The notes beneath the pieces are model-generated. The model saw only the letters and a list, made by a program, of their open reading frames with translations, made no database searches and had not been told where the DNA came from. A program made the position numbers and the translations under genes. Positions 12,985 to 24,660 of a stretch of DNA of 64,000 bases are shown in pieces. How positions within the stretch are numbered: the first letter of the stretch is position 1; each line of letters starts with the position of its first letter. The DNA is from Prosapia bicincta. Lineage: Eukaryota; Arthropoda; Insecta; Hemiptera; Cercopidae. The stretch spans positions 161,455,386 through 161,519,385 of the forward strand of contig JBAIZL010000005.1 of assembly GCA_036971475.1 (NCBI GenBank). Direction: 5' to 3'.

Positions 12985-13165
12985 TCTTCATCCACAATGA
13001 CGCGTTTCAGTGACTGAATCATCATTAATGAGTACAACTACACTTACATAGTGATAATGCTGTTATAATTTAAAATTTGTTATAACCAGTTATAGTTCAC
13101 GGGTTATAAAGTGTAGTTATAATCATTGAAGATGACTTGGTCAGTGAAACGCGTATCATATAATA
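12985..13165. mobile_element. Small foldback with paired GAAACGCGT motifs (degenerate hammerhead-like)
   Basis: An inverted pair brackets about 150 bp. On the left, read on the minus strand, is TGATGATTCAGTCACTGAA followed by ACGCGTC. On the right, plus strand, is GAAGATGACTTGGTCAGTG followed by AAACGCGT. Inner sequences also match in inverted orientation (acaactacactt / aagtgtagttat). The 'GA.GA - hairpin - GAAACGCGU' order resembles a hammerhead core with the short stem III seen in Penelope-type ribozymes, but stem I is not convincing and the core is imperfect. Confidence 0.4.
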
Positions 13166-13539
13166 CTTATAATACGTCTAGGCTATATAATTAGAATATG
13201 TGTAAGTATTGTTAATAAATAACATTAACATAAAGAAATATTAAAAAAAAACTTTAAAGCAGTTGTTAAGAGCTGGATACCTTTTTAAGTGGAGTAACGT
13301 GGATTGGTCATTTTTAAATAATTTTAATAATGTAGATATTTTTTTAAAAGACGGATTGAGGTCTAAGCGTATGAACATTTTCAGTAGAGTCTGTAGAAGA
13401 ATTATGAAACACTGATTTCTCTTTAAAACAAATATGAAATGTGGGTTATATATGAGCCTAATATATTTCATTTACGAGGGTATAGCGACTTACTTAAGGT
13501 AATATTATAAGATCTGTAAAGCTTAAAACCGTTGCATCA
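13166..13539. other. No feature seen
   Basis: A/T-rich stretch with no convincing coding frame or repeat. Confidence 0.4.
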
Positions 13540-14195
13540 ATATAGTGCGATACAGAGGGAGGGTCGATGCAGTTGAACACGGTGGTGTTGCAATGGAAGA
13601 CGAGGAAGCGATGCGATGGAAGAAATGGGCAATGTAGTGAAAGTTGGAGGTTGATGCGGTTTATGCCGGGGTGGTGCTGCAGTTGAACACTGGGGTGATG
13701 CAATGGAAGACGAGGGGGGATGAAGTGAAACTCAGAGGCGACGCTGTGAATGACAAGATGGGTGATACGGTGTATGACGAACCAGCGAATCAGTTGGAGA
13801 CGGGGGGGGGGGGGGGGGGGGGTTGATGCAATGAAAGGCTAGGAAACGATACAGTGGAAGAACGGGGTGAGATGGGGCGGAAGACGAAGGCCTCGAAGGG
13901 AAAGACAGGCTCGATGCAGGGGAACACAGGGGGGAAGCAATGGATGACTGGGGGGGGGAGGATGAAGTGAAACTCAGAGGCGACGCCGTGAAAGACAAGT
14001 TGGGTGATACGGTGTATGACGAACCAGCGATTCAGTTGAAAACGGAGGGGTTGATGCAATGAAAGACCGGGGGACGATGGAGCGGAAGACGAAGGCCTCG
14101 AAGGGAAAGACAGGGGCGATGCAGGGGAACATAAGAAGTGCCGCTAGAGATAAGCGGTGGTGTAGTGGAAGGCTAAGAGGGATGTAGTGGAAAAC
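13540..14195. repeat. G-rich irregular minisatellite
   Basis: Purine-rich plus strand built from short motifs such as gatgcaatggaagacgagg and gatgcagttgaacac, with a G run of about 21 at 13802-13822 and a second G run near 13951-13958. Longer segments are duplicated: a block of about 85 bp starting at 13720 (gatgaagtgaaactcagagg) recurs at 13961, and cggaagacgaaggcctcg at 13878 recurs at 14083. Frames are open on both strands only because of composition; they are not credible genes. Confidence 0.85.
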
Positions 14196-14489
14196 AGTTA
14201 CAATGATTTCAGTGTTACTTTTTACTGGAACTTAACAAATAGAAGTTTCAATGCAGCAATTATTAATAATGGTTTTCAATGAGATGTGGTTAAATACTTT
14301 ACTTGGTCATGTTTGCATAGGAGTAGGTCCTAATGTTGTCATAGATATTCCAGTTACAAAAGGCGTAGACTATGTCTTTTTAGTACTACCCTGAGTAAAA
14401 GTGAATAACATATCTTAAATTGATTTAAGTAATAATGGAACATTAATATAAGATAGACAAGTAAATCTAATATTAAAAGAAAAAAAAAT
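14196..14489. other. No feature seen
   Basis: Unremarkable sequence between the G-rich minisatellite and family A copy 2. Confidence 0.4.
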
Positions 14490-15078
14490 TTAAGTCAATT
14501 CCTACTGAGGTAAAGAAAGACAATTTTTATTTTAGTTGCATTTTATTTTATAATCACAATTATTATAAATATGTAAATGTATAGTCTACATATGACAGAA
14601 TCGCAATATTAAGTAGCAATATAGAAAGAAAATTTCTTTGCAATTTTTCTTCTCCTCTCTACTTACACTGTTTATGGTGTTGGACTATTATTTGTCTGTT
14701 TGTTACTACTTATTCACTTCTTTTTTTCGTTATTAATTTATGAAACTGGTGGTGGTCTATAATTTCTCATTCTATCCATCTTTTATAATACTTCATTTTT
14801 GCAAGGTACCTTTCTCTTATAATTTTATAGGCCAATACACGTAAAATATTTCTGGCTATGGGAAAGTTGGCTCAGTTCCAAAGTGGTGAATGTCAAACAT
14901 GTAGTAATTGGGATTGAACCAATCGAAACACAATTTTTTTAAAAATTTAATTACCCTAACGAATAATTATTTGAAAAAACTTTATTAAAATTGTCATCCA
15001 TTACAGGTTAAAAAAAATGTAGTATTTTAACTTGATTGGATGAATAAAAACGTATTTTATTAACGATTGAAAATTTTT

Positions 15079-15116
<38 letters not shown>

Positions 15117-15345
15117 AAAAATTTTCAATCGTTAATAAAATACGTTTTTATTCATCCAATCAAGTTAAAATACTACATTTTTTTTTTAATATCGCAATAT
15201 GTATCAGGAATATTCCTGATTATGTTGGTACTGTTAGCCAACGAAAAGCTTTGAATTGTAAATTCAATTATAATTCTTGTATTTGTATTTTGACTTAGTT
15301 CTTTATATATTTATATATAAGGAGAGTGTGAGGTAATAGAAGAAA
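14490..15345 (+). repeat. Dispersed repeat family A, copy 2, with inserted palindrome
   Basis: Collinear with 7040-7740 through the shared landmarks, starting near 'aattcctactgaggtaaag' and ending near 'aaggagagtgtgaggtaatag' at 15318. The middle (about 14860-14930) contains a tRNA-like A box (AGTTGGCTCAGTTCC) and a degenerate B box. Relative to copy 1, about 220 bp that include the 15010-15185 palindrome interrupt the sequence just before the terminal 'ggagagt' block. Confidence 0.7.
15010..15185. repeat. Near-perfect 176-bp palindrome centred on (AT)n
   Basis: Two arms of about 80 bp, each containing 'tgtagtattttaacttgatt', 'ggatgaataaaaacg' and 'tattttattaacgattga', are exact reverse complements around an (AT)n core at about 15081-15114. 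The axis falls at 15097/15098, so there is essentially no spacer. The arms are the terminal part of family A, meaning a family end has been joined tail to tail with its own inverted copy. Such a sequence could extrude as a cruciform. Confidence 0.95.
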
Positions 15346-16605
15346 TTGAAAAGAGAAAGGAATAAAGTAGGCACAAATATATTTAGATTTATTGATTCAT
15401 AATCGTTATTGTTCATTATGTTGAACAGACCTTACGTGTAGAGTCTCTTTCTCGCTTGTAAGCATGCGCACTTTTCAATTTAAACCTAAATATAGGCCTA
15501 AATGTAGTAAACATTACTTTACACTTGCTTAAGATCTTGCTAAACACGCATGCGCAAGTGTAACGCAAGTTATTCCCACATCACACCAAGTATTGTTGTT
15601 ATATTTCGTGCTTGCGTACAACTCACAGATACATATTTGATAAGCTTGACCACTATAATCATACAGTGAGATTACTCTTCCGTGTCCGTGTCTATCAAGA
15701 AGGCAGGTGTCCTACAATACTGACCGCAACCACAGCGTGTGCACCTGACTTTCGGTTCACACAATATCACCTGCTGTCACTGAGCATGATAGGTTTTCAG
15801 ATTTAGCAGACCCTTTGAGGTCAGCGAGTGCTGTTGGTTTTTCACATCATCATATTAACAATTAAGCTTACACCGACTTATTACACCAATAACAGATACA
15901 TCGCTCAGGTTAAGAAAGGAGAACTGTTGAGGAGGAAAGAATGTAAGACTTCGGAAAGTAGTGGAGTCGTTTTATATTAAACCAGTGAAGTAGGATACTT
16001 CATTTGAAAATATTATGATGACGTTGGCAGTAGTGGCGGTAATGATGATGATGTTTTTTGTAGTGATGTTCGTCGTCATTGTGTTGGTTGTAGTGATTCT
16101 TGGGATAAAGATTAGTGGGTGAATAATTGGCTGATGGCTACAGTCTTTCTTGCTTATGTTCAATTCTTATGAGAACCTGCCTTTAAGAAAACCAACCGAA
16201 GGTAGTCAAAGGTCCAATTGCACTACCTAGATTGAAGAAATCCGGACCGTTCGAACGTTTTACTTCGGTAGATCTGAAAGGGCGGGTGACACCGTAGTTA
16301 CTTATTGATTGGATAAATCCTAGACACAAAGACCAGTCTAGGTCATACTCTAAGGCTTGAGCTCTCACTTACCGGTCCCAAGGGTATTCGCCCGAAGTCC
16401 TTCGATCGTGGTGACCCAAGTCGCTTGAATCGAACAGTCGAGAGTTTACGGTTGGATTTGTGTGTACAGAAGTTACTTTCATAATAAATATGCCTCCACA
16501 CTATAGTTAGTAGTGTTGAACCGGTCGAGAACCATCAAGGGCTCAATGGTGTTCGATGATGGAGATAACAGGGCTCGATATAGTTACAAGACCTATCCCC
16601 TACGG
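15346..16605. other. No gene recognised; minor GAT-rich low complexity
   Basis: A short TGATG/GTAGTG-rich stretch lies at 16010-16100. A somewhat G+C-richer block at 16165-16580 shares the phrase 'tg.tt.gatgatggagata' with 29845-29875. No coding gene or RNA gene is supported. Confidence 0.4.
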
Positions 16606-17412
16606 TAGGGATGGGCAACTTCTTAACCCTAAAGGACCACTTCAATATTTTCAGTGAAGACGAGGGCCTCATAACTAATTCCAAACATACATCAATCAAT
16701 AAGCCAAATTTAGGCTATACGTAGGCCTATATCGTATAGTATGCATCGTATATTAACTATGAATTAATAAATGTTACGCAAAAATTTTCATATAGGATAC
16801 ATTTAATATCAAGTTCAATGTACAAAGGATTAAAATAAGTATATTATTAAATTTCTAGTTGCTATTTAATCATGTTGTTTACGCTTATCAGAACACAGTA
16901 TCGAAAAAAACTCTAATTTATTTAAACTTAAAATCATACATATTTATGTACCTACTTCACTTAATAAGAACACTGTGGGAGGGCACAATCGTTCAACTGT
17001 TCATGAAAATCAATCTGAATTGAAGTGGTTGCAACCTTTAGCAGATATTAAAGATGGTTGGCTGTGAGTCTGTTGCGGTGAGTTGATTTTATAAATTTCA
17101 CTGTTGAAAAAGTGCATTCTCAAAGAAAACATTCATGTGCTTCCAAACATTGAGATTATTTTCCTACCGAAGACACTTAGTTTGGGTTATTTCTCCTCAG
17201 GCACTTGACACCAGTTGCGACCTTGTCTGAAAAAATTGGTCACTGCAAGTCCCAGAGCTCTTACTAGGGGGTTGAAGCCATGTTCAGCCTATAACCTATA
17301 CCAACCTATATTTGTATGTTTTACATTTATTAATAAATCAATAATCTAATGTTTTAAGATTAGTCTGGGTCCGCATAAAACCAAGTCGCGGGCCGCTAGT
17401 TGGCCATCCCTG
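16606..17412. mobile_element. Non-autonomous hAT element
   Basis: The left end begins tagggatgggcaac. The right end on the minus strand begins cagggatggccaac and continues into a G+C-rich 'tagcggcccgcg' subterminal block, both typical of hAT (Charlie/Tip100-like) ends. The flanking 8-mers ccctacgg (16598-16605) and ctctacgt (17413-17420) match at 6 of 8 positions, consistent with a decayed 8-bp hAT target-site duplication. The interior carries no intact frame. The family assignment rests on the ends and the duplication length. Confidence 0.65.
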
Positions 17413-18989
17413 CTCTACGTTATAGGTTGTTACTGAAATAATAATGTTCAATGATATGATGATGATGTCCTTTATTGCATGACGATGGCCTTATGCTTTC
17501 GTAACCCGTTGTATCTTTGTATACTTATTCCTCTTTTCTGAATTTATAAAATTTTTTATTCCCCTGCTTTTTTGGATCTGAAGACCTATGTCATGAGGAC
17601 TTGTTGGAATTCTTCTGCAGACGTAAAATGAGTCGTGTAGCTCTGGTTCTATACATTTGCTATCGCTACGCCTCTCATACTGAAATTTTTTATAAACTAC
17701 GATTACAACCTTTCCACTAGAACCGTTTTTGTCTCGTTGGTCAATAATTTGGCTCTGTTCACTTTGCAATGAAGTTTGGCTTTAATAATATTTGTAGCTT
17801 TCAACTTTAACGCCCATAAAATTGTCTATTTATAACTCAACTCGCTTATATATATTTATATAAGTAGAGCCTACGTGAGAGAATAAGTAGAATGCAGGTG
17901 ACATTACATATGTAAGGATATAATGCTTCCCTGGTTCAGGGAGGGGGAGACCAATTTACCTCGCTTATATAGAATCATTCTGGTACATTTTACAGTCAGT
18001 CTGACACATTTTAGCACAGTTATTATAAAAACATCCCCGGACAACTAATGTCAGGGTAATGCAGGGAAATTTTGAGGTAAAAACATGAAAACTAGATTCA
18101 CATTTATGAGGTATTAATCAATTCTAATAGACTATTCTAATTACTCTATAGAAGGAGTTTCAACTATAGAAACTGTTTTCCCAAGAGAAATACTCAGTAT
18201 TAACAGAGCTCGGATTGGTCAAGAGAAGTTCATTGAAGCTCATCATTTGTAAGTTGATCAAAGAATTTCCCACTTTAATCTGGCAAATATCATTATATTT
18301 AGGTCAGAAACTCTCTGAACATACCCTCATTAATTACACGGCTCGAAATGCTTTCTTATACAGCCCTAAATATAAAACTTTTCTAAATATAAAGCGTTTC
18401 TACCGTTTCTACATATAGGGCCTAAAGGTGAAACGAGTTCATTAAAAAATAAGAAATTAGGAATACAAATGAACAAAGGAATAACAGTTACAAATGAATA
18501 GTAAAGCCGCAAAAACTGTTTTTTCAATAACATATCTTCAGTAACTTAATGCTATGGTGTCATAGCTAATGCTTTAATGTTTGATTTAGTTTATCCTGAT
18601 TTCTTTTGTAAGTGTACGCTACATAATATCTTTAAGAAGGCGTTTACTGAAGACGTATTTTGGAAAGCCATCAGTGTTAGAAATCTTTGGTTGATTAAAT
18701 GTCATTTTAGTATAGGGTATAAGGCATTTAAAACTACGTAGATAGAGTCTACAACCTAGCAAGCTAGGAAAAAATCGACCACTACCTTCAAGCTTGACAA
18801 AATAAACTGACTAGGAAATTGGGTGGAAATTGTATGTTTGTGTGCGACTAAAAGCACAGAATAGAATAGCGATGGAAAACATATATTCCAGATGTAGATG
18901 AACAATAAAAATCCAGGAATGGTTCAAAATTGAGTCTATGATACAAAAAAGTAGCAGCTTTAAGAATCTTACCTTATACAGAACCAGTG
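17413..18989. other. No gene recognised
   Basis: A/T-rich DNA with no supported feature. The 5' part of the hAT relic that ends at 19859 may extend into the last part of this interval, but I could not find its left terminal repeat. Confidence 0.4.
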
Positions 18990-19859
18990 TGACGATTTTG
19001 ACACACTTAATAGTTTCTTGATGGAGAACCATCTCAAACTCTGAGGAAGTGAAATATGATATTGTATTGCACTTAAAAGCAATTCTAGTGTCATTCAGGA
19101 GGTACTTTCCAGAGCGAAATTGTGAAGACAACTGAGATTTTCAAATTCCTTTGATCCCAATATTTTAAGCAACAACTAACTCTCCAGTCTCGGACAAAGA
19201 GGCATTGATTGTAATTTGAACAGATTCTTCTCTGGTTTCCGAGTTTAAACACGCAAATCTTACTAAGTTCTGGGGAGGAATCAGGAAAGAATATGAAAGT
19301 GTCAGCGATAAAGCCTTGAAGTGTCTGTTGCCTTTCACAACCTCAGTGGTTGTTGAGAGCTGGTTTTCATCTTATGTCTTTATTAAAAATAAACAGAGAA
19401 ATAAATTTGATGCAGCTACAGATTTAAGGCTCTAACTTTCATCATACCAGATTTAAAAAAGCTGAGTTCGAAAATACAAGCACAAGGATCCCCTTAAGAA
19501 GAAATAAGTTTAATGTTCACAAAGGTCCATGAAATGAATTTTTCACTTACAATACAAAACGTTCTTTTACTTTCAGATTTTGTTTGATTATTATGTATTT
19601 AAGTTAAATTAGGTCTAAGTATTGTTTTATGACTTATTATAAATAAACTTTGTTGTGTTTAATTTGTACCTACTAACAAAAGTAAAAATTAAAACCAATT
19701 CTTACTTTAAAAAATTATGAATGGTTATTAGTAAATCTGATAAAATTTATAGTAATATGTGCCAATAGTAATTACCCCATCAGCGCCGAAGAATAGGGGG
19801 TAACTTTCGTTTAAAACCCTTTCAGAGGTACTTGAAATAAAAAAGGTTGGGAGCCACTG
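18990..19859 (+). pseudogene. hAT transposase C-terminal fragment with 3' terminal repeat
   Basis: In the plus frame starting at 19268 (TTC TGG GGA...) the translation reads FWGGIRKEYESVSDKALKCL, then LPFTTSVVVESWFSSY, then a KNKQRNKFDAATDLRL block ending at a stop at 19433. This matches the conserved hAT dimerisation region (W...EYP.LS.KAL..LLPF.TTY.CE..FS...IK.K.RN.L....DLRL). Upstream codons in the same region (LHLKAILVSFRRYFPE, near 19070-19110) fit the preceding part of the domain but are broken by stops. Element sequence continues to GGTTGGGAGCCACTG (ends 19859), the inverse of the hAT-Charlie type terminus CAGTGGCTCCCAACC. The gene is dead: stops, 5' loss and no catalytic segment recognised. 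Confidence 0.75.
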
Positions 19860-21467
19860 GTCTAAAGCCAAGAACTAAATCATTGCTGAAATGATTATTT
19901 TTTTTATTAATAAGTCCTAAATAGTAGATTTTAATGAAAAAAGTAATAGACGATCCCGATCTGTTTCTCTATTCTCAAGCTTCTTGAGATAGTTCTTGAG
20001 CTTTGCAATTTTTTCTTGGGTAATTTAGAATCACTCTTTAAGGCAGAATATATAACCTATTCATTCAGTAGCCCTATAGCAGGTCATTCATTATTCCTAA
20101 ATTCACTGCCACATTAAAGCTCAAGTAGACAAATTAAAACCTTTAAAATAATATCTCCACAACTTTGTCCCTAGAAGTCTAGAACTAGTAAACTAGATTT
20201 TGAAAATGTCAAAAGAGGTAGTTTAAAGTCTAGAGAAAAATATGTTTCTACACTGAGGGTCTAGGTAGAAGAACCCACTATCCTTGAAAATGTGGATGCG
20301 GAATGTCTTTTCTCATAAGGACACTTTTTAGGGGATCACAGTGGCGAAATTTGGATTAAAATTTGTGTGTGTTATTACACATATTATTTTCCCACAAGTT
20401 ATGTGGTAGAGCAAAACCTTAAATTTAGATCTTGATTTTTAAAGTAGTTTAATTTCATATGACTAATTTGGTAGTCAAAGATATTATTTTTATTAAAGTT
20501 TTAATTATTTCTATATAAAAATATTAGTATATAATAAAAATATATTATAATTTAGTAATAAATTAAGTATGATTTATTATTGTTTTTTTTTCTAATATTA
20601 AAATGGGTATGTCGGTTTAAGAACCCATTTTGTAAGTTACCCAGTTGGGTAGGCTACAATGTTATAAAAAACATTCTTAGGCAATATAATTTTCTAACTC
20701 GGAAATTTAACCTTGGATAATTATTAAAATTCAATTTCAGCTCACTTTCATGTATACCAAATTTGTTTTGTGCCGTTTACTTCTTGAAAAATAACCAAAA
20801 ATAACGTGTTGTGTCTGGTTTGGTCACATTCTTCTAAATTTTGATAATTTTTGGAAAAAGCGAACTATTTGAGGCCTTACTTAGGCCTTAAATTGCCGTT
20901 AAAACATGATTTAAGCCTTAAATTGCCGTTAAAAAAAACAAAACAAAAATAACAACGTTTAAAATTTCACACAAATTTCTTGTGCTTTCACGTTCTAGCC
21001 TACTTTATTAAAACTTAAGAAAAAAGATGAAGTAATTTGACTAGCCCTACAAGTTACTCGAATTAGGCACAGCTACAACAAGCAAGGGTGAGAGGCAAAG
21101 CTAGATACTCCGAAATTTTAAAATGAAACTCATAATTGTAATAATTTTAAAGTGTTGAATTTATTTTACCTAAATGATTTTTAAGTATTCAAGAGGGTAA
21201 AATGTTTTAATTGTCAGTGGGTAAAATTGCCTGATTTTGTTTTTAAAGATGTTTAAACATAATTTATATTAAATTTTCAAAATCTCACTCTGCTGTAACT
21301 TATACGTTCCTGGCAACTCGACAAAAAACGATCCATTCTACCCCCTTGCAAACAAGGTATCTAAATACCCAAAGGTATTTAAAAAGGACTCTGAGTCAAA
21401 CCAACAGCCATAGAGTTAGACATTAATTTTAATAAGTTATTTATATTTTTTAAAGGGTAGAACGTAG
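19860..21467. other. No gene recognised
   Basis: A/T-rich sequence. No exon, RNA gene or complete element is supported. Confidence 0.4.
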
Positions 21468-21862
21468 CTGGCGGGTCCAAATTAAAACAATGAAAGGATC
21501 ACTGGTCATCGACCCTTGTTCTCCCTAATACTGTCACATTTAGGAAGGCCTACCTGCTAACTTGGCTAAATGGTATACAGAGCACTTCATCTTCTCCGAC
21601 AAACTTATCGCGAATTGGAATGTCTAGCTTATCAAAGTGCGAGAACTATTTATATGAGATCGGGTTAGAAAGATTTTGACTTTTATAAAAACTTATAAAA
21701 ATGATCTATTTGTTGTAGAAGATGTAGACTAATAGGCTACTCTTTAAATTAATTGGCGGAAGCCAAGGTAGCAGGAGGTCCTATATAAAGGTGACGGCAT
21801 TGTTAAAACTAAGGGTCAATGATCAGTAATTCTTTCATTGTTATAAATTGACCCCTCTAGAT
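21468..21862. mobile_element. MITE-like element with about 70-bp terminal inverted repeats
   Basis: The left arm (about 21468-21545) contains AACAATGAAAGGATCACTGG then TCATCGACCC. The right arm (about 21783-21862) on the minus strand contains AACAATGAAAGAATTACTGA then TCATTGACCC. Homology continues inward to 'tgtcac.ttt'. The interior of about 240 bp is non-coding. The superfamily is not assignable from the ends I can see. Confidence 0.6.
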
Positions 21863-23429
21863 GCGTTTCACCTTTTGTGAATAATACCTACACCAAACTT
21901 GTTACTTGTTTTTAAAAGTTCTTTAGTCAGGACATAGGAAAATATTTTTATTAATAATTATTTAAAGATCGCATACATGTACGAAGAAACATGAAGGTAA
22001 TGTAGTTATTTACTATATTAAGCACGTACATTTTGCCAACGGGACTATTTTTTCTTCCTTGTAATTATTGATATTTTTGTTTGTCCACACTGTATTATGC
22101 CTACTTAGGGAATGTTACGTTTGGATGGGTAGGGTATAATGTTACAGCTTTTACGTCATTCTAAAGGAGGACGCAAAAGAAAACATTTAGAAGAAGCTAT
22201 AGAACGTTATTGCATATTCAAGAACTTGAAAAATTGTCTCAAAATCCGGGGGCTGCAGAACGTATGCTCCCCGACTAAAATCTCCTCTTTAATTTAGCAT
22301 TATGTCGATATTATGCATAATACGAACGAATTGAGCACCAAACGTCAAAGCAGAGACAATTTAATTCTATCGTCATTGAGTCTCATCAAGCGATTGAAAA
22401 AAGGTTGTCAGACTAGGTCAACAGACAAACCGTGTCAAATTTCCCTCTAAAATAACCGTTTTTCAGACTAAATTTTATGTTTAGGGATAGGCCTATAACA
22501 TATCAAAGTGAAAATTGTTTCATGTTTTCAATCGTGATGTAGGCCTAATATCGACATTGAAACATTAAAAAAGATATTGAAGAAAATTGTTTTATGTTGT
22601 GAATTCTGATATAAAATCAACATTGTAACATTATAAAGATAGGCAATTTTTGACATCTGTATAAGCTACATTGTAGCCTATACATCAACTGGCTGTGTAT
22701 GTAGGCTATGGTATGTACGTTAGAGGGGCCTACAATATAAAAAGTAGGCTATAAAGTTTGAAAATTTAGGCACAACTAAATAAGACGTAGGCCTATTTCA
22801 ATTGTTGGAATCGAAAATTTAAGCCCTAAACCTGGCTGGAGAAACATGAGCAATTAATTGGCCCACCATTCCAAAAAGATTGTACACCTCTGTGTTGGAC
22901 CAATAAGACAGTAGTGCCTCTAATTCTTATACATCGAGAGTAGTTAATCAGTTTAGGTGATTAGTTTTATTTAGTTTATATTTTGAGTTTCTCTCGGTCT
23001 GAAAAAGAGTTTTGAGTCTTAGGATCAGTAGTCTACATTTTGCATATAGAGAGGTAGCCTACATTAAAAAGTTATTGTTTGATTTGTTTAACCAAGTAAT
23101 TATTTCTTCGATAGCTTTAAAACACATAAGCCTGCCAATTTATGCGCTGTTAGAAAACGAAATTGAAATCGCAACAAGCTGGGGACTTTATATTGCACTT
23201 GATAATGTCCCGACTGAGATTCAGAAACTGCAAGAAAAACAAAACAGAAACGACAATTTATTCATCCGCAAAAATGTCCAGCATCCGAAAGGATTTATAA
23301 AAGTGGAACTTTTTTCTTTCTCGACTCGTCCCTTATGCGTCTTTTTGTACCGCTAAAAAACCGACCAGATAAAAACCAATTGTAGACTGATTGACGTTCA
23401 AATAGAATCTCGGCTTTGTCTACAGTGAG
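21863..23429. other. No gene recognised; one open frame without ATG
   Basis: An open frame of about 340 bp (23012-23356, plus) has no internal methionine, no recognisable domain and no homologue that I know of; I do not call it a gene. Several TAGGCCTA motifs occur near 22488, 22543 and 22788. Confidence 0.4.
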
Positions 23430-23600
23430 CGTAATAAATCCCCCCCACTACCGCCATCGTCTCAGCCAATCACAGCTCGCGCCGTGCAGCGATATGCAAA
23501 GTGGGCGTGAATAAGGTTACAATATGCAAAGTGAATTTCCCCGCCCAGGCTTGCAGTGGGAGGTTACCGCCAATGTCAGGATTGTATAAATATTTAATAT
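23430..23600. promoter_or_regulatory. Candidate G+C-rich regulatory island
   Basis: About 170 bp of distinctly higher G+C holds a CCAAT box (AGCCAATCACAGC near 23464), a CpG-rich patch (CTCGCGCCGTGCAGCG), a GGGCGTG KLF/Sp-like site, and a direct repeat of ATATGCAAAGTG (near 23492 and 23521). It lies downstream of an open but methionine-free frame. It may be a promoter or enhancer; there is no transcript evidence. Confidence 0.3.
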
Positions 23601-24479
23601 AAACATTATATTTTATGTAGTTGTTTTTTTTCAGAAGAAGAGGGGATCTCGCTTAAATTTAAATTTATCTGGATCTGGCCAAGTTTATACGGCTTTTTGT
23701 CTGGTAGCAAAAAAAGAATTTTAAATTGAACGAGAAAGTACGCATTCGTTAGGTTTGTTAAACCGAGTGAATGCCATAAAAAGTTATTTTATTTGCAGCT
23801 TAACTTTATTCAGAAGTTTCTATTGGTAATTCACAGAGGTTTAGTACATTTGCTGCAGGATTACATTAGAAATAAATTGACCAACTACACTGCACTATAA
23901 CCACACAAAAAATTGTTACAAAAAAAATGTAATGTAATTTTCAGTCATTTAACAACAAAACTTTCTTTAAGCCTAATACAAAAATATTATTTTATTATTT
24001 CTCACTAAATTTTAGGCTTACGATGAAACCAATAACTTAAATTTGTCTGTATAAACCAATAACTTAGGTTATAAACCTCTAAAACAGAATGGGTATAAAC
24101 ATTTTCTTGTATTAAAATAAACATGACATAAACTTTGAGTGACAGACTAAACATTAGTCTACATAATTTCAATTTATAAATAATTTATACAAACTGTATT
24201 ACGACGTTTAACACTAGTAGGCTATAGAGCTATTTAGCTACCTTACTAATAGGCCTATTTGTTTCAAATTTTGTTTATCTAAACTTTTGAAACATTGTTT
24301 TTAGATCTACAAAAATTCTAGTTAAACCCTAGATCTTTTATTATCAAACACACTTATGCCTATGTAAAAAATGTGCTGTGCCAAATTAAATACCCTATCC
24401 TTAGGTTTAGGCTCTATTGAAATAATAGTTTCGATACCTAGCCTCCAACCTTAACCTAACAAATTATAATTTTTTGTAC
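23601..24479. other. No feature seen
   Basis: A/T-rich sequence without recognised features. Confidence 0.4.
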
Positions 24480-24660
24480 TCTCTTTCTGTCTGTCTGTCT
24501 ATCTGTCTGTCTGTCTATCTCTCTCTCTCTCTCTCTCTCTCACTCACGCCTTAGTCTCCTTTTCTCTATCTCGTTATCTTCTCTTTCTCTCTGCCTTGAC
24601 TCTATTTTTTCTATCTTCCTTCCATCTATCTCTTCTCTGCCTCCACATTTTTTATGCCCA
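24480..24660. repeat. Pyrimidine-rich microsatellite (CTGT/CT)n
   Basis: Imperfect CTGTCTGT and TCTATCTG runs lead into (CT)n at about 24518-24541, followed by a degenerate CT-rich tail. Confidence 0.9.

Noticed and set aside
13644..14059. Open frames on both strands in the G-rich minisatellite
   Set aside because: Low-complexity, composition-driven and mutually overlapping; no domain.
23012..23356. 114-codon plus-strand open frame
   Set aside because: No methionine in the frame and no recognisable domain; not enough to call a gene.
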